A stretch of DNA of 64,000 bases from Verrucomicrobiia bacterium (GTDB lineage Bacteria; Verrucomicrobiota; Verrucomicrobiia; Verrucomicrobiales; Akkermansiaceae), in NCBI GenBank assembly GCA_030432565.1, contig JAUIGV010000004.1, positions 186,001 to 250,000 on the forward strand, in the 5' to 3' direction. Below the pieces are notes generated by a model that was given only the letters and a program-made list of their open reading frames with translations, ran no database searches and was not told the DNA's origin. The stretch's first letter is position 1. Each line of letters starts with the position of its first letter. Positions 1 to 8,546 of the stretch are shown here, piece after piece. The translations under genes were made by a program, and so were the position numbers.

Positions 1-2
1 TT

Positions 3-2390
3 GGTTTCCGCAATCCATGGCGCATGAGCTTCGATGGGGATGAGCTTTGGGTCGGAGATGTGGGCCAAGGCGCGCGCGAGGAGATCACCCTGGCCTCAAT
101 TGGAACAAACCACGGGTGGGCCTGGTATGAGGGCGATATTAACGGCCCAAAATTCAGCAACACCATTAACGGGGCTTCTCGTACTTCCGCAACCCACACT
201 CCACCCGTCTGGGCCTACAATCACGGCCTCGGAGAGTTCCAGGGGCGTTCGGTCACCGGCGGATTCGTCTATCGTGGTGGCAATGTCCCTTCCCTTGCCG
301 GTAAATACATCTTTTCCGACTACGTCTCCGGAAACATCTGGGCGCTGAAACGGAACGAGATACCCGGCGAGCCGGAAGTTGAAAGAATCGCAGGCGAAAC
401 CGGCATCGCAGGCTTCGGCCCCGACCCATCCAACGGAGACATTCTCATGGCCGACCTTGGAAACAATGTCATCCGGCGAATTGTATCACGTGATCTCGAT
501 TCCAGTTTCCCCGAAACGCTTTCCGCCACCGGTATCTTCTCAAACCTGACAGCCCTCACCCCAACTCCCGGCGTCGTCCCTTACGAAGTCAACCTTCCCT
601 TCTGGTCCGACCACGCACTTAAACAGAGATGGTTCGCCATCAAAAACACCACTGATGTAATCAATTACTCCGCGAAAGAAGCATGGACCTTCCCGAACGG
701 AATGATCTGGGTAAAACACTTTGATCTCGAGCTGGAAAGAGGGAACCCCACCACGAGGAAACGAATTGAAACACGTGTCATCGTGCGCAACCAAACCGGG
801 GAGACAAGCCCGGTCACTTTACTCTCCGAAGGAACCCCGGCTCGCTATCTCATCCCCACCAACTCGTCCCTCGAATCGATATGGCCAACCCCTTCATTTG
901 ATGACACCGGGTGGCCCTCGGCCACTCCGGGGATCGGATACGACGAAGACTCGACCTACCTCTCCGAATTCGGAACCGGTGGCAATCTCGGCGACAGTCT
1001 CAACGGAGAAAACACTTCTGTCTATTTGCGTATTCCTTTCGACGTTGCTGACGCAGCAGCCATTGCGACCCTGACGCTGCGAATGAAATATGATGATGGC
1101 TTTGCCGCTTTTCTCAATGGACGGCCCGTGGCCTCTGCCAACGCCCCTGAAACACTCACCTGGCAATCAGGAGCGACGGGTAACAATTCCGATTCGAGCG
1201 CAGTGTCTTTTGCCGACTTCCCCATCGATGCCGCGCTCCTCGTCGAAGGGCAAAATGTTCTCGCCATCCAGGGACTTAACAACGGGATCGGTAGTTCCGA
1301 CATGCTCATCAGCCCTGAAATCATCGGAGGCCGGTTCACCAACTTTGTTGATGGAATCTATGGTGTGTCATACCGGTGGAATGAGGCTCAGACTGAAGCG
1401 ACTCTCGTTCGCAGCGCCGGCGAAAACATCGACCTCACAATCAACACCCCGGATGGCGTTCGAAATCAAGTCTGGACCATTCCCTCCCGGGCTTCCTGCC
1501 TCGCCTGTCACACCGAACAAGCGGGCTTTGCCCTCTCATTCAACACTCCCCAACTCAACCATCCCGGCACCATCGAGGGAACCTCCGGGAATCTGCTGAG
1601 CCTCCTTCACTCCAGTGGCTACCTTGACCAGGACCCCGGAGTTCCCCTGACTCTGCCAAAGCACATCACCCCGGAAAACTCGACTTACTCTCTTGAGGCC
1701 CGGGTCCGCTCCTACCTCGAAGTCAACTGCACCTATTGCCATCAGCAAGGTGGCATCGAACCCGAAAGTTGGTTTGGAAATCTGGACCTCACCATGCACG
1801 AGACCGGACTCATCAACGGGATGCTTTCCGGAGGCGCCCAGGATCCAGGTGACCGGCTTATTATCCCCGGAAATCCGAACCGCTCGGCCTTGCTTTCGCG
1901 GGTCGCCTCCACCAACGGCTATTCCCGAATGCCCCCGCTTGCAACAAACGAGTCCGATCTCGTTGCGATCCAACTCCTTACCGACTGGATCAATCAAGAA
2001 GCCACCATCGAAACAGACTACAACACCTGGCGCATCGCCCGTTTTGGAAATGACACCTCACCCGAAGGCCAACCCGACGCCGATCCTGACGGAGATTCGT
2101 TTTCCAACGAATACGAGTATCGTTCTCACACTGATCCCTCCGACGGCAACGACTTCCTTGCAACCGGCTTCAGCTTTACTCAATCCGGCTCCGCAATTGA
2201 GATCAAAATACCAGCGCTCTCAAATCGGGCCGTCCTGGTTGAGCACTCAAGCGACCTTTTGAAGTGGCTTCCGTGGACCGCCGAACCCAACGATGGCATT
2301 CCCCGAAATCCAGCACAGCAAACAGTTCCGCTGATCGCGCCTGCGACTGGAAATCAGGAATACTTCCGGCTCAGAATCCAGAAGCGCTAA
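3..2390 (+). CDS. PQQ-type sugar dehydrogenase-like / cytochrome c secreted protein (5' truncated)
   Basis: The reading frame is open to the left edge and begins with GFRNPWRMSFD, a blade motif of the soluble glucose/sorbosone dehydrogenase (PQQ beta-propeller) family, so the N-terminus lies outside the window. The propeller ends near nt 480. The rest resembles the cytochrome-linked extension seen in Verrucomicrobia and Planctomycetes, with two c-type heme motifs, CLACH (nt 1497-1511) and CTYCH (nt 1728-1742). Between them and the propeller lies an inserted galactose-binding-like beta-sandwich (about nt 820-1330, with YDDGFAAFLNG). A thrombospondin type 3 calcium repeat (DADPDGDSFSNEYEY) and a C-terminal beta domain ending in FRLRIQKR follow. 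The likely role is periplasmic sugar oxidation coupled to electron transfer; the substrate cannot be told from sequence. Confidence 0.85.
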   Translation, partial: GFRNPWRMSFDGDELWVGDVGQGAREEITLASIGTNHGWAWYEGDINGPKFSNTINGASRTSATHTPPVWAYNHGLGEFQGRSVTGGFVYRGGNVPSLAGKYIFSDYVSGNIWALKRNEIPGEPEVERIAGETGIAGFGPDPSNGDILMADLGNNVIRRIVSRDLDSSFPETLSATGIFSNLTALTPTPGVVPYEVNLPFWSDHALKQRWFAIKNTTDVINYSAKEAWTFPNGMIWVKHFDLELERGNPTTRKRIETRVIVRNQTGETSPVTLLSEGTPARYLIPTNSSLESIWPTPSFDDTGWPSATPGIGYDEDSTYLSEFGTGGNLGDSLNGENTSVYLRIPFDVADAAAIATLTLRMKYDDGFAAFLNGRPVASANAPETLTWQSGATGNNSDSSAVSFADFPIDAALLVEGQNVLAIQGLNNGIGSSDMLISPEIIGGRFTNFVDGIYGVSYRWNEAQTEATLVRSAGENIDLTINTPDGVRNQVWTIPSRASCLACHTEQAGFALSFNTPQLNHPGTIEGTSGNLLSLLHSSGYLDQDPGVPLTLPKHITPENSTYSLEARVRSYLEVNCTYCHQQGGIEPESWFGNLDLTMHETGLINGMLSGGAQDPGDRLIIPGNPNRSALLSRVASTNGYSRMPPLATNESDLVAIQLLTDWINQEATIETDYNTWRIARFGNDTSPEGQPDADPDGDSFSNEYEYRSHTDPSDGNDFLATGFSFTQSGSAIEIKIPALSNRAVLVEHSSDLLKWLPWTAEPNDGIPRNPAQQTVPLIAPATGNQEYFRLRIQKR

Positions 2391-2507
2391 ACGCAAACAC
2401 AAGATAGCAATTCATGCCGAGTCTCCCGCAATTCACGCGAAGATTTTTGATTTAATCCATGACACATTACTGACGTTGGGATGAACTTACTCTCGGCAAA
2501 AACAAGC

Positions 2508-3404
2508 ATGAAATCATACCGGAACATCCTCGTTGGCATCAACTACACAACGGCATCCCGTCACGCCCTCCTGAAGGCCCATCGGATTGCTTCAGAGGAC
2601 GGGGCAAAGCTCACCGCCTGTCACGTTGTCCCGCTTGGAGAAATTACCGAATTTGTCGATTTCTACATGATCGAACACAAGATTATGACTGACGCCGCTC
2701 TTTCAAGTCTGGAAGGCTTCGTCGAAGAAACCCTCGGGGCCGATCACGAGGTCACCTGCATGATTTGTGAGGGAATCCCACATCATGAACTTGTCGCACG
2801 GGCAAACGAAGACGGCTACGACCTTCTGGTCCTCGGCGATGATGACTATGCCTCCGACTCGCGGAAGGCCGGGCAATTTGCTATTAAGTGCCTGCGTTTT
2901 GCAAAAATGCCCGTTCTCCTCATGAACCGTCCCGAGACAAATCCCGATGGTCCCATCGCGGCATGTTTGGATCTTTCCAATGCAACCAATCCGGTTCTCG
3001 AAAACGCCGCGCGCCTCTGCTCAATTTCGTCGCCGGATTTACACCTCGTGCATGTCGCCCGCCCTCCTTGGCTTCATCCCCTCAAGATTCGATACCGCAA
3101 GGAGGTCTTCGAAGACAAAGGTCTGAAGGAGCAATTCCACGAAGTCCTTGACGGACAACTCGAGGTCGTCCGGCAAAAAGCTGCCGAGCTCATTTCAAGC
3201 CCGATCAAAGTGTGCATGCTCGAAAGTGAGGATCCCACTCACACTCTGCTCGAGCACCTGGATGCAACCGACTACAACCTCGTCGTCATTGGCCGGGTCG
3301 GCAAAGGGTTCAAAGGCCTCGTCACAGACTTTATGGGAGGCACAGCGGAGACCCTCATTCGCCATCTCGGCTCCCCACTTCTTATCGTCCCACTCACCGA
3401 ATAA
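2508..3404 (+). CDS. Universal stress protein (tandem UspA domains)
   Basis: About 298 residues with two UspA-fold domains. The first begins YRNILVGINYTTASRHAL and the second near DGPIAACLDLSNATNP. The C-terminal copy keeps a glycine-rich segment (VIGRVGKGFKG...GGTAETLI) resembling the G-2x-G-9x-G(S/T) ATP-binding motif. The chosen start places the first beta-strand at residue 3, as usual in the family; an upstream in-frame ATG at 2481 would add nine residues. It lies 20 nt before a second Usp gene, so the two are probably co-transcribed. It is a cytoplasmic stress protein and its exact role is unknown. Confidence 0.85.
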   Translation: MKSYRNILVGINYTTASRHALLKAHRIASEDGAKLTACHVVPLGEITEFVDFYMIEHKIMTDAALSSLEGFVEETLGADHEVTCMICEGIPHHELVARANEDGYDLLVLGDDDYASDSRKAGQFAIKCLRFAKMPVLLMNRPETNPDGPIAACLDLSNATNPVLENAARLCSISSPDLHLVHVARPPWLHPLKIRYRKEVFEDKGLKEQFHEVLDGQLEVVRQKAAELISSPIKVCMLESEDPTHTLLEHLDATDYNLVVIGRVGKGFKGLVTDFMGGTAETLIRHLGSPLLIVPLTE

Positions 3405-3424
3405 CTCCAGACCTTACCAAAACC

Positions 3425-4336
3425 ATGAATCAACCAAAAAGTATTCTCGTCGGAGTCGACTACTCCGAACAAAGCAAAAACGCACTTCGTGCCGCAGCCC
3501 GCATGGCGAACTCCCGAAGCGCCCAACTGGTTTGCTATCACGTTCTCGACAAAGAAGTTCTCACCCAGATCAAAAAGATGGATGAGGAAACAGAGAAAGG
3601 TGTCCTCAACTTTGCTCACGAAAAAGTAGCCGAGTTTATCCGGGAAGTGATTGGCACGGCCCACAACATCGTCACCGAAGTTCTTTTGGGCAACCCTTTC
3701 AAGCTCACTCTGGATCAGATCGAAAAGCACAATGCCGAGACACTCGTTCTTGGCTCCGGAGGATACTCGCAGGAAGACGGCCACCATGTGGGAGCTCTCG
3801 CTTCCCGTTGCATCAGGAAGGCACCCACTGAAGTTCTTCTCGTTCGCAACTATCAAGATCACCCGTTTGAAGACATCGTGGCCTGTGTTGACTTCTCCGA
3901 AAACTCAAATCGCGCCGTTCACCGGGCAGCAGTCCTGGCCTCCCAGGATCAGGCCCGCCTTAAGTTGATCCACGTTCACCGCCCCCCCATTTATACCGAA
4001 GCCGAGATGGGCTGGCTGGGACCGGCCTTCCCGATCGTCCCTGAGGATGGCATTCAGGAAAACCTTGCCGAAAGAGTCGCCGATTTTGCGAAACAAATCG
4101 AAGAGCAGTACAACCTCGAAAATGTCACCTCCGAGGTCATCACATCCCACAGCGTCCATCGTGGCATTTGGCAGGCACTCAAGGATACGGAGGCCGATCT
4201 GGTTGTTCTTGGCACACGGGGCCGCACTGGTTTCAAGAGCCTTCTTCTGGGTACCACCGCCGAAGGGCTCATCAACCATACCCCTTGCTCTGCCCTCACC
4301 ATCAAACCGGAAGGCTTCGAGTACAAACTCTTCTAA
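3425..4336 (+). CDS. Universal stress protein (tandem UspA domains)
   Basis: 303 residues with two UspA domains. It starts MNQPKSILVGVDYSEQSKNAL and the second domain starts around DIVACVDFSENSNRAVHRA. The C-terminal half has a canonical ATP-binding glycine motif (LGTRGRTGFKSLLLGTTAE), clearer than in its upstream neighbour. The two genes are diverged tandem paralogues, 20 nt apart, suggesting duplication and a shared transcript. Usp proteins of this double-domain type usually respond to starvation, oxidative or energy stress; nothing here shows which. Confidence 0.9.
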   Translation: MNQPKSILVGVDYSEQSKNALRAAARMANSRSAQLVCYHVLDKEVLTQIKKMDEETEKGVLNFAHEKVAEFIREVIGTAHNIVTEVLLGNPFKLTLDQIEKHNAETLVLGSGGYSQEDGHHVGALASRCIRKAPTEVLLVRNYQDHPFEDIVACVDFSENSNRAVHRAAVLASQDQARLKLIHVHRPPIYTEAEMGWLGPAFPIVPEDGIQENLAERVADFAKQIEEQYNLENVTSEVITSHSVHRGIWQALKDTEADLVVLGTRGRTGFKSLLLGTTAEGLINHTPCSALTIKPEGFEYKLF

Positions 4337-4357
4337 AGAGCTTACGTTCTCGGTTAA

Positions 4358-4723
4358 AAACCAGGCCGACGAGAAATCAGGAAAGAATTCCATTTCCCCC
4401 AACTCCCTGTTTTCGTCGTCCCGGTCTTTTCTCGCCAAAGCCTCGACCGCGCCGCCAGTGAAATCGGCGATCTGCTGATCACGATCATCTCGGATGATGC
4501 CGCTTCCCTCTGGCTCAACGACCAATTCTGCTGGCAGGACACCGGACAATCGGTCTGGCGCACCGGCGAAGGTTACCGCCTTGTTCAACGCGACAACAAC
4601 CTCTTGATCCGCATCGAGAACGGCCCCACAACGTTCGCTTATTATGGGCTCCCCTGCCTTCCCCACGCGATAGACCATTTGCCAGAAGTGATTGCGGGAA
4701 AAGGCCGAGACTGTGGGAATTGA
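4358..4723 (+). pseudogene. Open frame without a start codon; probable gene remnant
   Basis: A 121-codon open frame in the same phase as the preceding usp gene but cut off from it by two stops (4334-4336 and 4355-4357). It has codon choice like its neighbours and encodes a protein-like sequence (for example LITIISDDAASLWLNDQFCW and GEGYRLVQRDNN), ending GKGRDCGN. There is no ATG, GTG or TTG in its first third, so a complete gene is not supported. It may be the C-terminal remnant of a lost gene or result from a frameshift. I do not recognise the family. From 4724 to 5010 I see no gene. Confidence 0.35.
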
Positions 4724-4971
4724 GTGCAAGGCGCGAGGAAGGTGGTTATGAACATACGCAACTGACGAGCAACGCCGCAATCGGATCCCACGGGCCGGAA
4801 GTCTGTCAGCCCTCCCGCGCAGCGGCTGATCCTCTCGACACAACAATCCCCGTTTTCACGTAAGGACTTTTGGCAGATGGTCTAAAGAACAAAACTGACA
4901 GCCCCCGTATGTTAGGTCGGGCGACTTGGACATTTGTGAGGATTTTTTTCACTCCTACAAATTAATCGGAA

Positions 4972-4999
4972 TTGACTTTATTAAAAAGAATCCGCTAAC
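4972..4999 (+). promoter_or_regulatory. Possible sigma-70 promoter for the spermidine operon
   Basis: TTGACT at 4972-4977 matches a -35 box. About 16 nt downstream, GCTAAC at 4994-4999 is a weak -10. The placement just before the TTG start of the carboxynorspermidine dehydrogenase gene fits a promoter, but it would leave a very short leader and the -10 is poor. Confidence 0.2.
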
Positions 5000-5010
5000 A
5001 CATCCCCCGC

Positions 5011-6237
5011 TTGAGCAAAAAACACACAACGGTCATCATCGGAGCCGGGGGCGTCGGAAACGTCGTCGCCCAAAAGTGCGCCCAGGATGCTGCCCATTTT
5101 GGAGAAATCTGGCTCGCCAGCCGGACCCTCGCCAAGTGTGAACAAATTGCGGCTGATATTAGAGACGCCACCGGTGTCGAAATCAAAACTGCCCGGGTCG
5201 ATGCCGACAATGTCGCCGAAACCGCAGCCTTTCTGAAGGAGGTCAACGCGACCTATCTCCTCAACATCGCGCTCCCATACCAGGACCTCACCTTGATGGA
5301 TGCCTGTCTCGAGGCCGGAGTCCATTACCTCGACACCGCGAACTACGAGCCTCTCGACAACCCACACTTCGAATACAAATACCAGTGGGAATATCAGGAC
5401 CGCTTCAAGGCAGCCGGGCTGACCGCAATCCTTGGATCAGGATTCGATCCCGGCGTTACCAATGTCTTCTGTGCTTACGCCCTGAAGCATTTTTTCTCCG
5501 AGATCCGCACTGTCGACATCATCGACGCAAACGCCGGTGACCACGGACTTCCTTTTGCCACCAACTTCAACCCGGAGATCAACATCCGCGAGATCACCGC
5601 GCCCGGCCTTTATTGGGAAAAGGGTGAATGGATCCAAACGAAGCCTCTCGAAATCTCCACCGACTACACCTTCCCACACAAGGAAATCGGAACCAAACGA
5701 ATCTACCTTCTCCACCACGAGGAGATGGAGAGCCTCGCCAAAAATCTCCCGGGACTAGAGCGCATCCGCTTCTGGATGACCTTCTCCGACAACTACATCA
5801 ATCACCTCACCGTGCTTGAAAATGTAGGCATGACCTCCATCGAGCCCATTGAGATCGGCGGCGAAAAAATCGCCCCCCTTCAGTTTCTCCAAAAGGTCCT
5901 TCCCGACCCGGCCTCGCTCGGTCCGCTCACCAAAGGCAAGACCTGCATCGGTTGCCTCATCACCGGGACTTCCCGGGAAACCGGCAAGGAGGAGAGCAAG
6001 TTCATCTACAATATTTGTGATCACCAGGAATGCTTTGCAGAAGTAAAGTCCCAGGCGATCAGCTATACCGCTGGGGTTCCCGCCATGATCGGGGCCCGTC
6101 AACTCATCTCAGGAGCGTGGCTGCGTCCCGGAGTATGGAATCTCGAGCAGCTGGATCCTGATCCCTTCATGGATGATCTCAATGCCTGGGGCCTCCCCTG
6201 GCATATCCTTGAAGTCGATCAAGAATTGAGTCTGTAG
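5011..6237 (+). CDS. Carboxynorspermidine/carboxyspermidine dehydrogenase
   Basis: 408 residues of the saccharopine dehydrogenase-like family. The N-terminal Rossmann fold has VIIGAGGVGNVVAQKC, and later segments (HYLDTANYEPLDNPHFEY, ILGSGFDPGVTNVFCAYA, TFSDNYINHLTVLENVGM) are typical of the carboxynorspermidine synthase branch rather than lysine biosynthesis. In that branch the enzyme condenses putrescine (or diaminopropane) with aspartate semialdehyde using NADPH. The next two genes are carboxynorspermidine decarboxylase and agmatinase, which fixes the pathway assignment. The start is TTG; no closer ATG gives a complete Rossmann motif. Cytoplasmic. Confidence 0.93.
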   Translation: MSKKHTTVIIGAGGVGNVVAQKCAQDAAHFGEIWLASRTLAKCEQIAADIRDATGVEIKTARVDADNVAETAAFLKEVNATYLLNIALPYQDLTLMDACLEAGVHYLDTANYEPLDNPHFEYKYQWEYQDRFKAAGLTAILGSGFDPGVTNVFCAYALKHFFSEIRTVDIIDANAGDHGLPFATNFNPEINIREITAPGLYWEKGEWIQTKPLEISTDYTFPHKEIGTKRIYLLHHEEMESLAKNLPGLERIRFWMTFSDNYINHLTVLENVGMTSIEPIEIGGEKIAPLQFLQKVLPDPASLGPLTKGKTCIGCLITGTSRETGKEESKFIYNICDHQECFAEVKSQAISYTAGVPAMIGARQLISGAWLRPGVWNLEQLDPDPFMDDLNAWGLPWHILEVDQELSL

Positions 6238-6401
6238 AGCAGTGATGGCCCCGGCCTGATCTGCGCTACTTCGAAACATGACGTCGCCACCGATTTGCGG
6301 TGAGCTGCGTGCGTCTCAGGTCCTGTGACCCCGTTCACCGGCCAACCTATCCCATGCAGGATCTTCCCTGCTTCTTGTTTCCCTCTTCTCAATTCTATTC
6401 C

Positions 6402-7634
6402 ATGAATCCCATTACTGTCAGCAGCCGACCTCTCGTCGCAAAAACATCCATTCCAAGCTACCGTCAGGGAGCGACTCCCATTCCTCAAATCGCCAGCGCC
6501 TTTCTTGAAAGCGGGCTCGAAACCCCCTCCTACGTCCTCGATCAACGAGCCTTCCACCACAACGGAAGCATCCTCAAGCACGTTCAGGACGAAACCGGGG
6601 CCAAGATTCTCCTCGCCCAGAAGGCTTTCTCCTGCCCGGCAATCTATCCCATTCTCCGCAACTATCTTGCAGGGACCACCGCCAGTGGACTCTACGAAGC
6701 CCGCCTTGCTGCCGAGGAGTTCGGAGGCGACGTTCATGTCTTTTCCCCCGCTTACAAACCGTCGGAAATGAACGATCTCGTGAAAATCGCCGATCACATC
6801 GTCTTCAATTCGGTGGCCCAGTGGTACCGCTATCGCGAGCAGATCCTCTGTTCTGACCGCCCGATCTCCGCCGGACTTCGCATTAACCCCGAATACGCCG
6901 AAGCCTGTGCCGAAATCTACAACCCCTGCGCTCCCGGCTCCCGCTTTGGCGTCCTCGCCGAACACCTCACCGCCGATGATCTCGAGGGCATCGAGGGGCT
7001 TCATTTCCACACGCTCTGCGAACAGGGCTCGGACGCCCTTGAGCGCACGCTTGAGCACGTCGTTACCAAGTTTGACAAATACCTCAAACAAATGAAATGG
7101 CTCAATATGGGCGGCGGCCACCTCATCACCTCGGACCACTACGATGTCCCGCGCCTCATCCGGATCATTCGTGAAATCCAGGCCCGCTACCCTCAACTCG
7201 AAATCTTTCTCGAGCCCGGGGAAGCGATTTCCTCCGGCGGTGGCGTCCTCATCGGCAGCGTCATTGATATCGTAAAAAACGGAATCGAAGTCGCCGTCCT
7301 TGATGTTTCCGCCACCACCCACATGCCCGACGTCCTCGAAATGCCTTACCGCCCAGATGTCGAGGGATCCGGCCAGCCGGGCGAGAAAAAATACACCTAT
7401 CGCTTCGGCGGACCGACCTGCCTGAGCGGAGACGTCATTGGTGACTATTCCTTCGACGAGCCCCTCAAAATCGGAGATCAACTCGTCTTCCACGACATGG
7501 CTCACTACACCATGGTCAAAAACACTACTTTCAACGGAGTGCCTCTTCCCTCGATCGCCATTATGCGCGACGGCGGTCCGGTCGAACTTGTTGCCGAGTT
7601 TGGATACGACAACTTCAGATCCCGTCTCGGATAA
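6402..7634 (+). CDS. nspC: Carboxynorspermidine decarboxylase
   Basis: 410 residues, a PLP-dependent group IV (alanine racemase-fold) decarboxylase. It has TPSYVLDQRAFHHN at the N-terminus, the PLP lysine in ILLAQKAFSCPAIY, HFHTLCEQ, GGGHLIT and EPGEAI, with the active-site cysteine region GGPTCLSGDVIGDY. It decarboxylates carboxyspermidine or carboxynorspermidine to spermidine or norspermidine. The ATG at 6402 is chosen because the upstream GTG at 6300 adds a poorly conserved tail. The 164-nt gap after the dehydrogenase gene has no gene and no riboswitch I recognise. The stop is 5 nt before the agmatinase ATG. Confidence 0.93.
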   Translation: MNPITVSSRPLVAKTSIPSYRQGATPIPQIASAFLESGLETPSYVLDQRAFHHNGSILKHVQDETGAKILLAQKAFSCPAIYPILRNYLAGTTASGLYEARLAAEEFGGDVHVFSPAYKPSEMNDLVKIADHIVFNSVAQWYRYREQILCSDRPISAGLRINPEYAEACAEIYNPCAPGSRFGVLAEHLTADDLEGIEGLHFHTLCEQGSDALERTLEHVVTKFDKYLKQMKWLNMGGGHLITSDHYDVPRLIRIIREIQARYPQLEIFLEPGEAISSGGGVLIGSVIDIVKNGIEVAVLDVSATTHMPDVLEMPYRPDVEGSGQPGEKKYTYRFGGPTCLSGDVIGDYSFDEPLKIGDQLVFHDMAHYTMVKNTTFNGVPLPSIAIMRDGGPVELVAEFGYDNFRSRLG

Positions 7635-7639
7635 TCACC

Positions 7640-8521
7640 ATGAACGTTTTTCCCGCAAACGCCGCACCCTTCATCGGAGCCTCCGGTAACGAAATCCTGA
7701 GTGGCAGGATCGCCCTCCTCGGAATCGGCTATGACGGCACCACTTCCTTCCGGCCCGGCACCCGTCGGGGACCGGACGGGATCCGTTCGGTCAGCGACGC
7801 GGGAATCGAAACCTACTCTCCGCTTCAAGATCTGGACCTCGAAGACGTCACATTCTCCGATCTCGGAAACCTCGATATTCCCCACGGCGCACCTGAGCCC
7901 GTGATCGAGGCTGCCTATGAAGCCACGGCAAAGATCCTCGCCGCCGGAGCAACACCGATCGTCCTCGGAGGCGAGCATTCCATCTCACCGGGTCCCATTC
8001 GTGCTGCCTACGAAAAATATCCCGACCTCGGCGTGATCCAGTTCGACGCCCACGCCGACCTCCGCGAAGAATGGAACGGATCGAGAAATTCCCACGCCTG
8101 CGCGATGCGCCGCACTCTGGATTTCCTTCCCGCCGATCGTCTTCTCCAGGTCGGCATCCGTTCCGGCACGCGCGAAGAATTCCAGGAAATGCGCCACGCC
8201 GGGCGCCTCATCTCTCCGGGTGCTCCCGCCCTCACTGCCGCCTTGGCCGAACTTGGCAAACGTCCGCTCTACATCACCTTCGATCTCGATATCTTTGACC
8301 CCTCACAGCTTCCCGGCACCGGCACTCCCGAACCCGGAGGCATCGATTGGCAAACTTGCGAATCTCTCCTCCAGGTGCTCTCCGGCGAGAACATCGTCGC
8401 CCTCGACATCATGGAACTCGCTCCCACTCTGGACCACTCAGAAATTTCATCTGTCCTCGCCGCAAAACTCCTTCGCGAATGGATCCTTTTGATTTCCAAT
8501 CGCGCACAGAGACCCGCTTGA
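7640..8521 (+). CDS. speB: Agmatinase (ureohydrolase)
   Basis: 293 residues of the arginase/agmatinase family with all metal-ligand motifs: GGEHS, QFDAHADLRE (with N/H-rich SRNSHACAMRR following) and TFDLDIFDPSQLPGTGTPEPGG. The HADLRE-type second motif and length fit agmatinase, giving putrescine and urea from agmatine. It follows nspC by 5 nt and is probably co-transcribed, so the operon supplies putrescine and converts it to spermidine by the S-adenosylmethionine-independent carboxyspermidine route. No arginine decarboxylase is in the window. Confidence 0.93.
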   Translation: MNVFPANAAPFIGASGNEILSGRIALLGIGYDGTTSFRPGTRRGPDGIRSVSDAGIETYSPLQDLDLEDVTFSDLGNLDIPHGAPEPVIEAAYEATAKILAAGATPIVLGGEHSISPGPIRAAYEKYPDLGVIQFDAHADLREEWNGSRNSHACAMRRTLDFLPADRLLQVGIRSGTREEFQEMRHAGRLISPGAPALTAALAELGKRPLYITFDLDIFDPSQLPGTGTPEPGGIDWQTCESLLQVLSGENIVALDIMELAPTLDHSEISSVLAAKLLREWILLISNRAQRPA

Positions 8522-8546
8522 GGTGATTTCCAGATATCGCCCGGAT

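Noticed and set aside
3905-4846. A 313-codon minus-strand open frame
   Set aside because: It overlaps the second universal stress protein gene entirely and has shadow-like composition; the plus-strand protein is clearly real.
6238-6401. Riboswitch upstream of nspC
   Set aside because: The gap has some local pairing, but I could not match any known riboswitch core or see a clear expression platform.
6219-7505. A 428-codon minus-strand open frame opposite nspC
   Set aside because: It is the antisense shadow of the carboxynorspermidine decarboxylase gene; high GC at third positions opens such frames.
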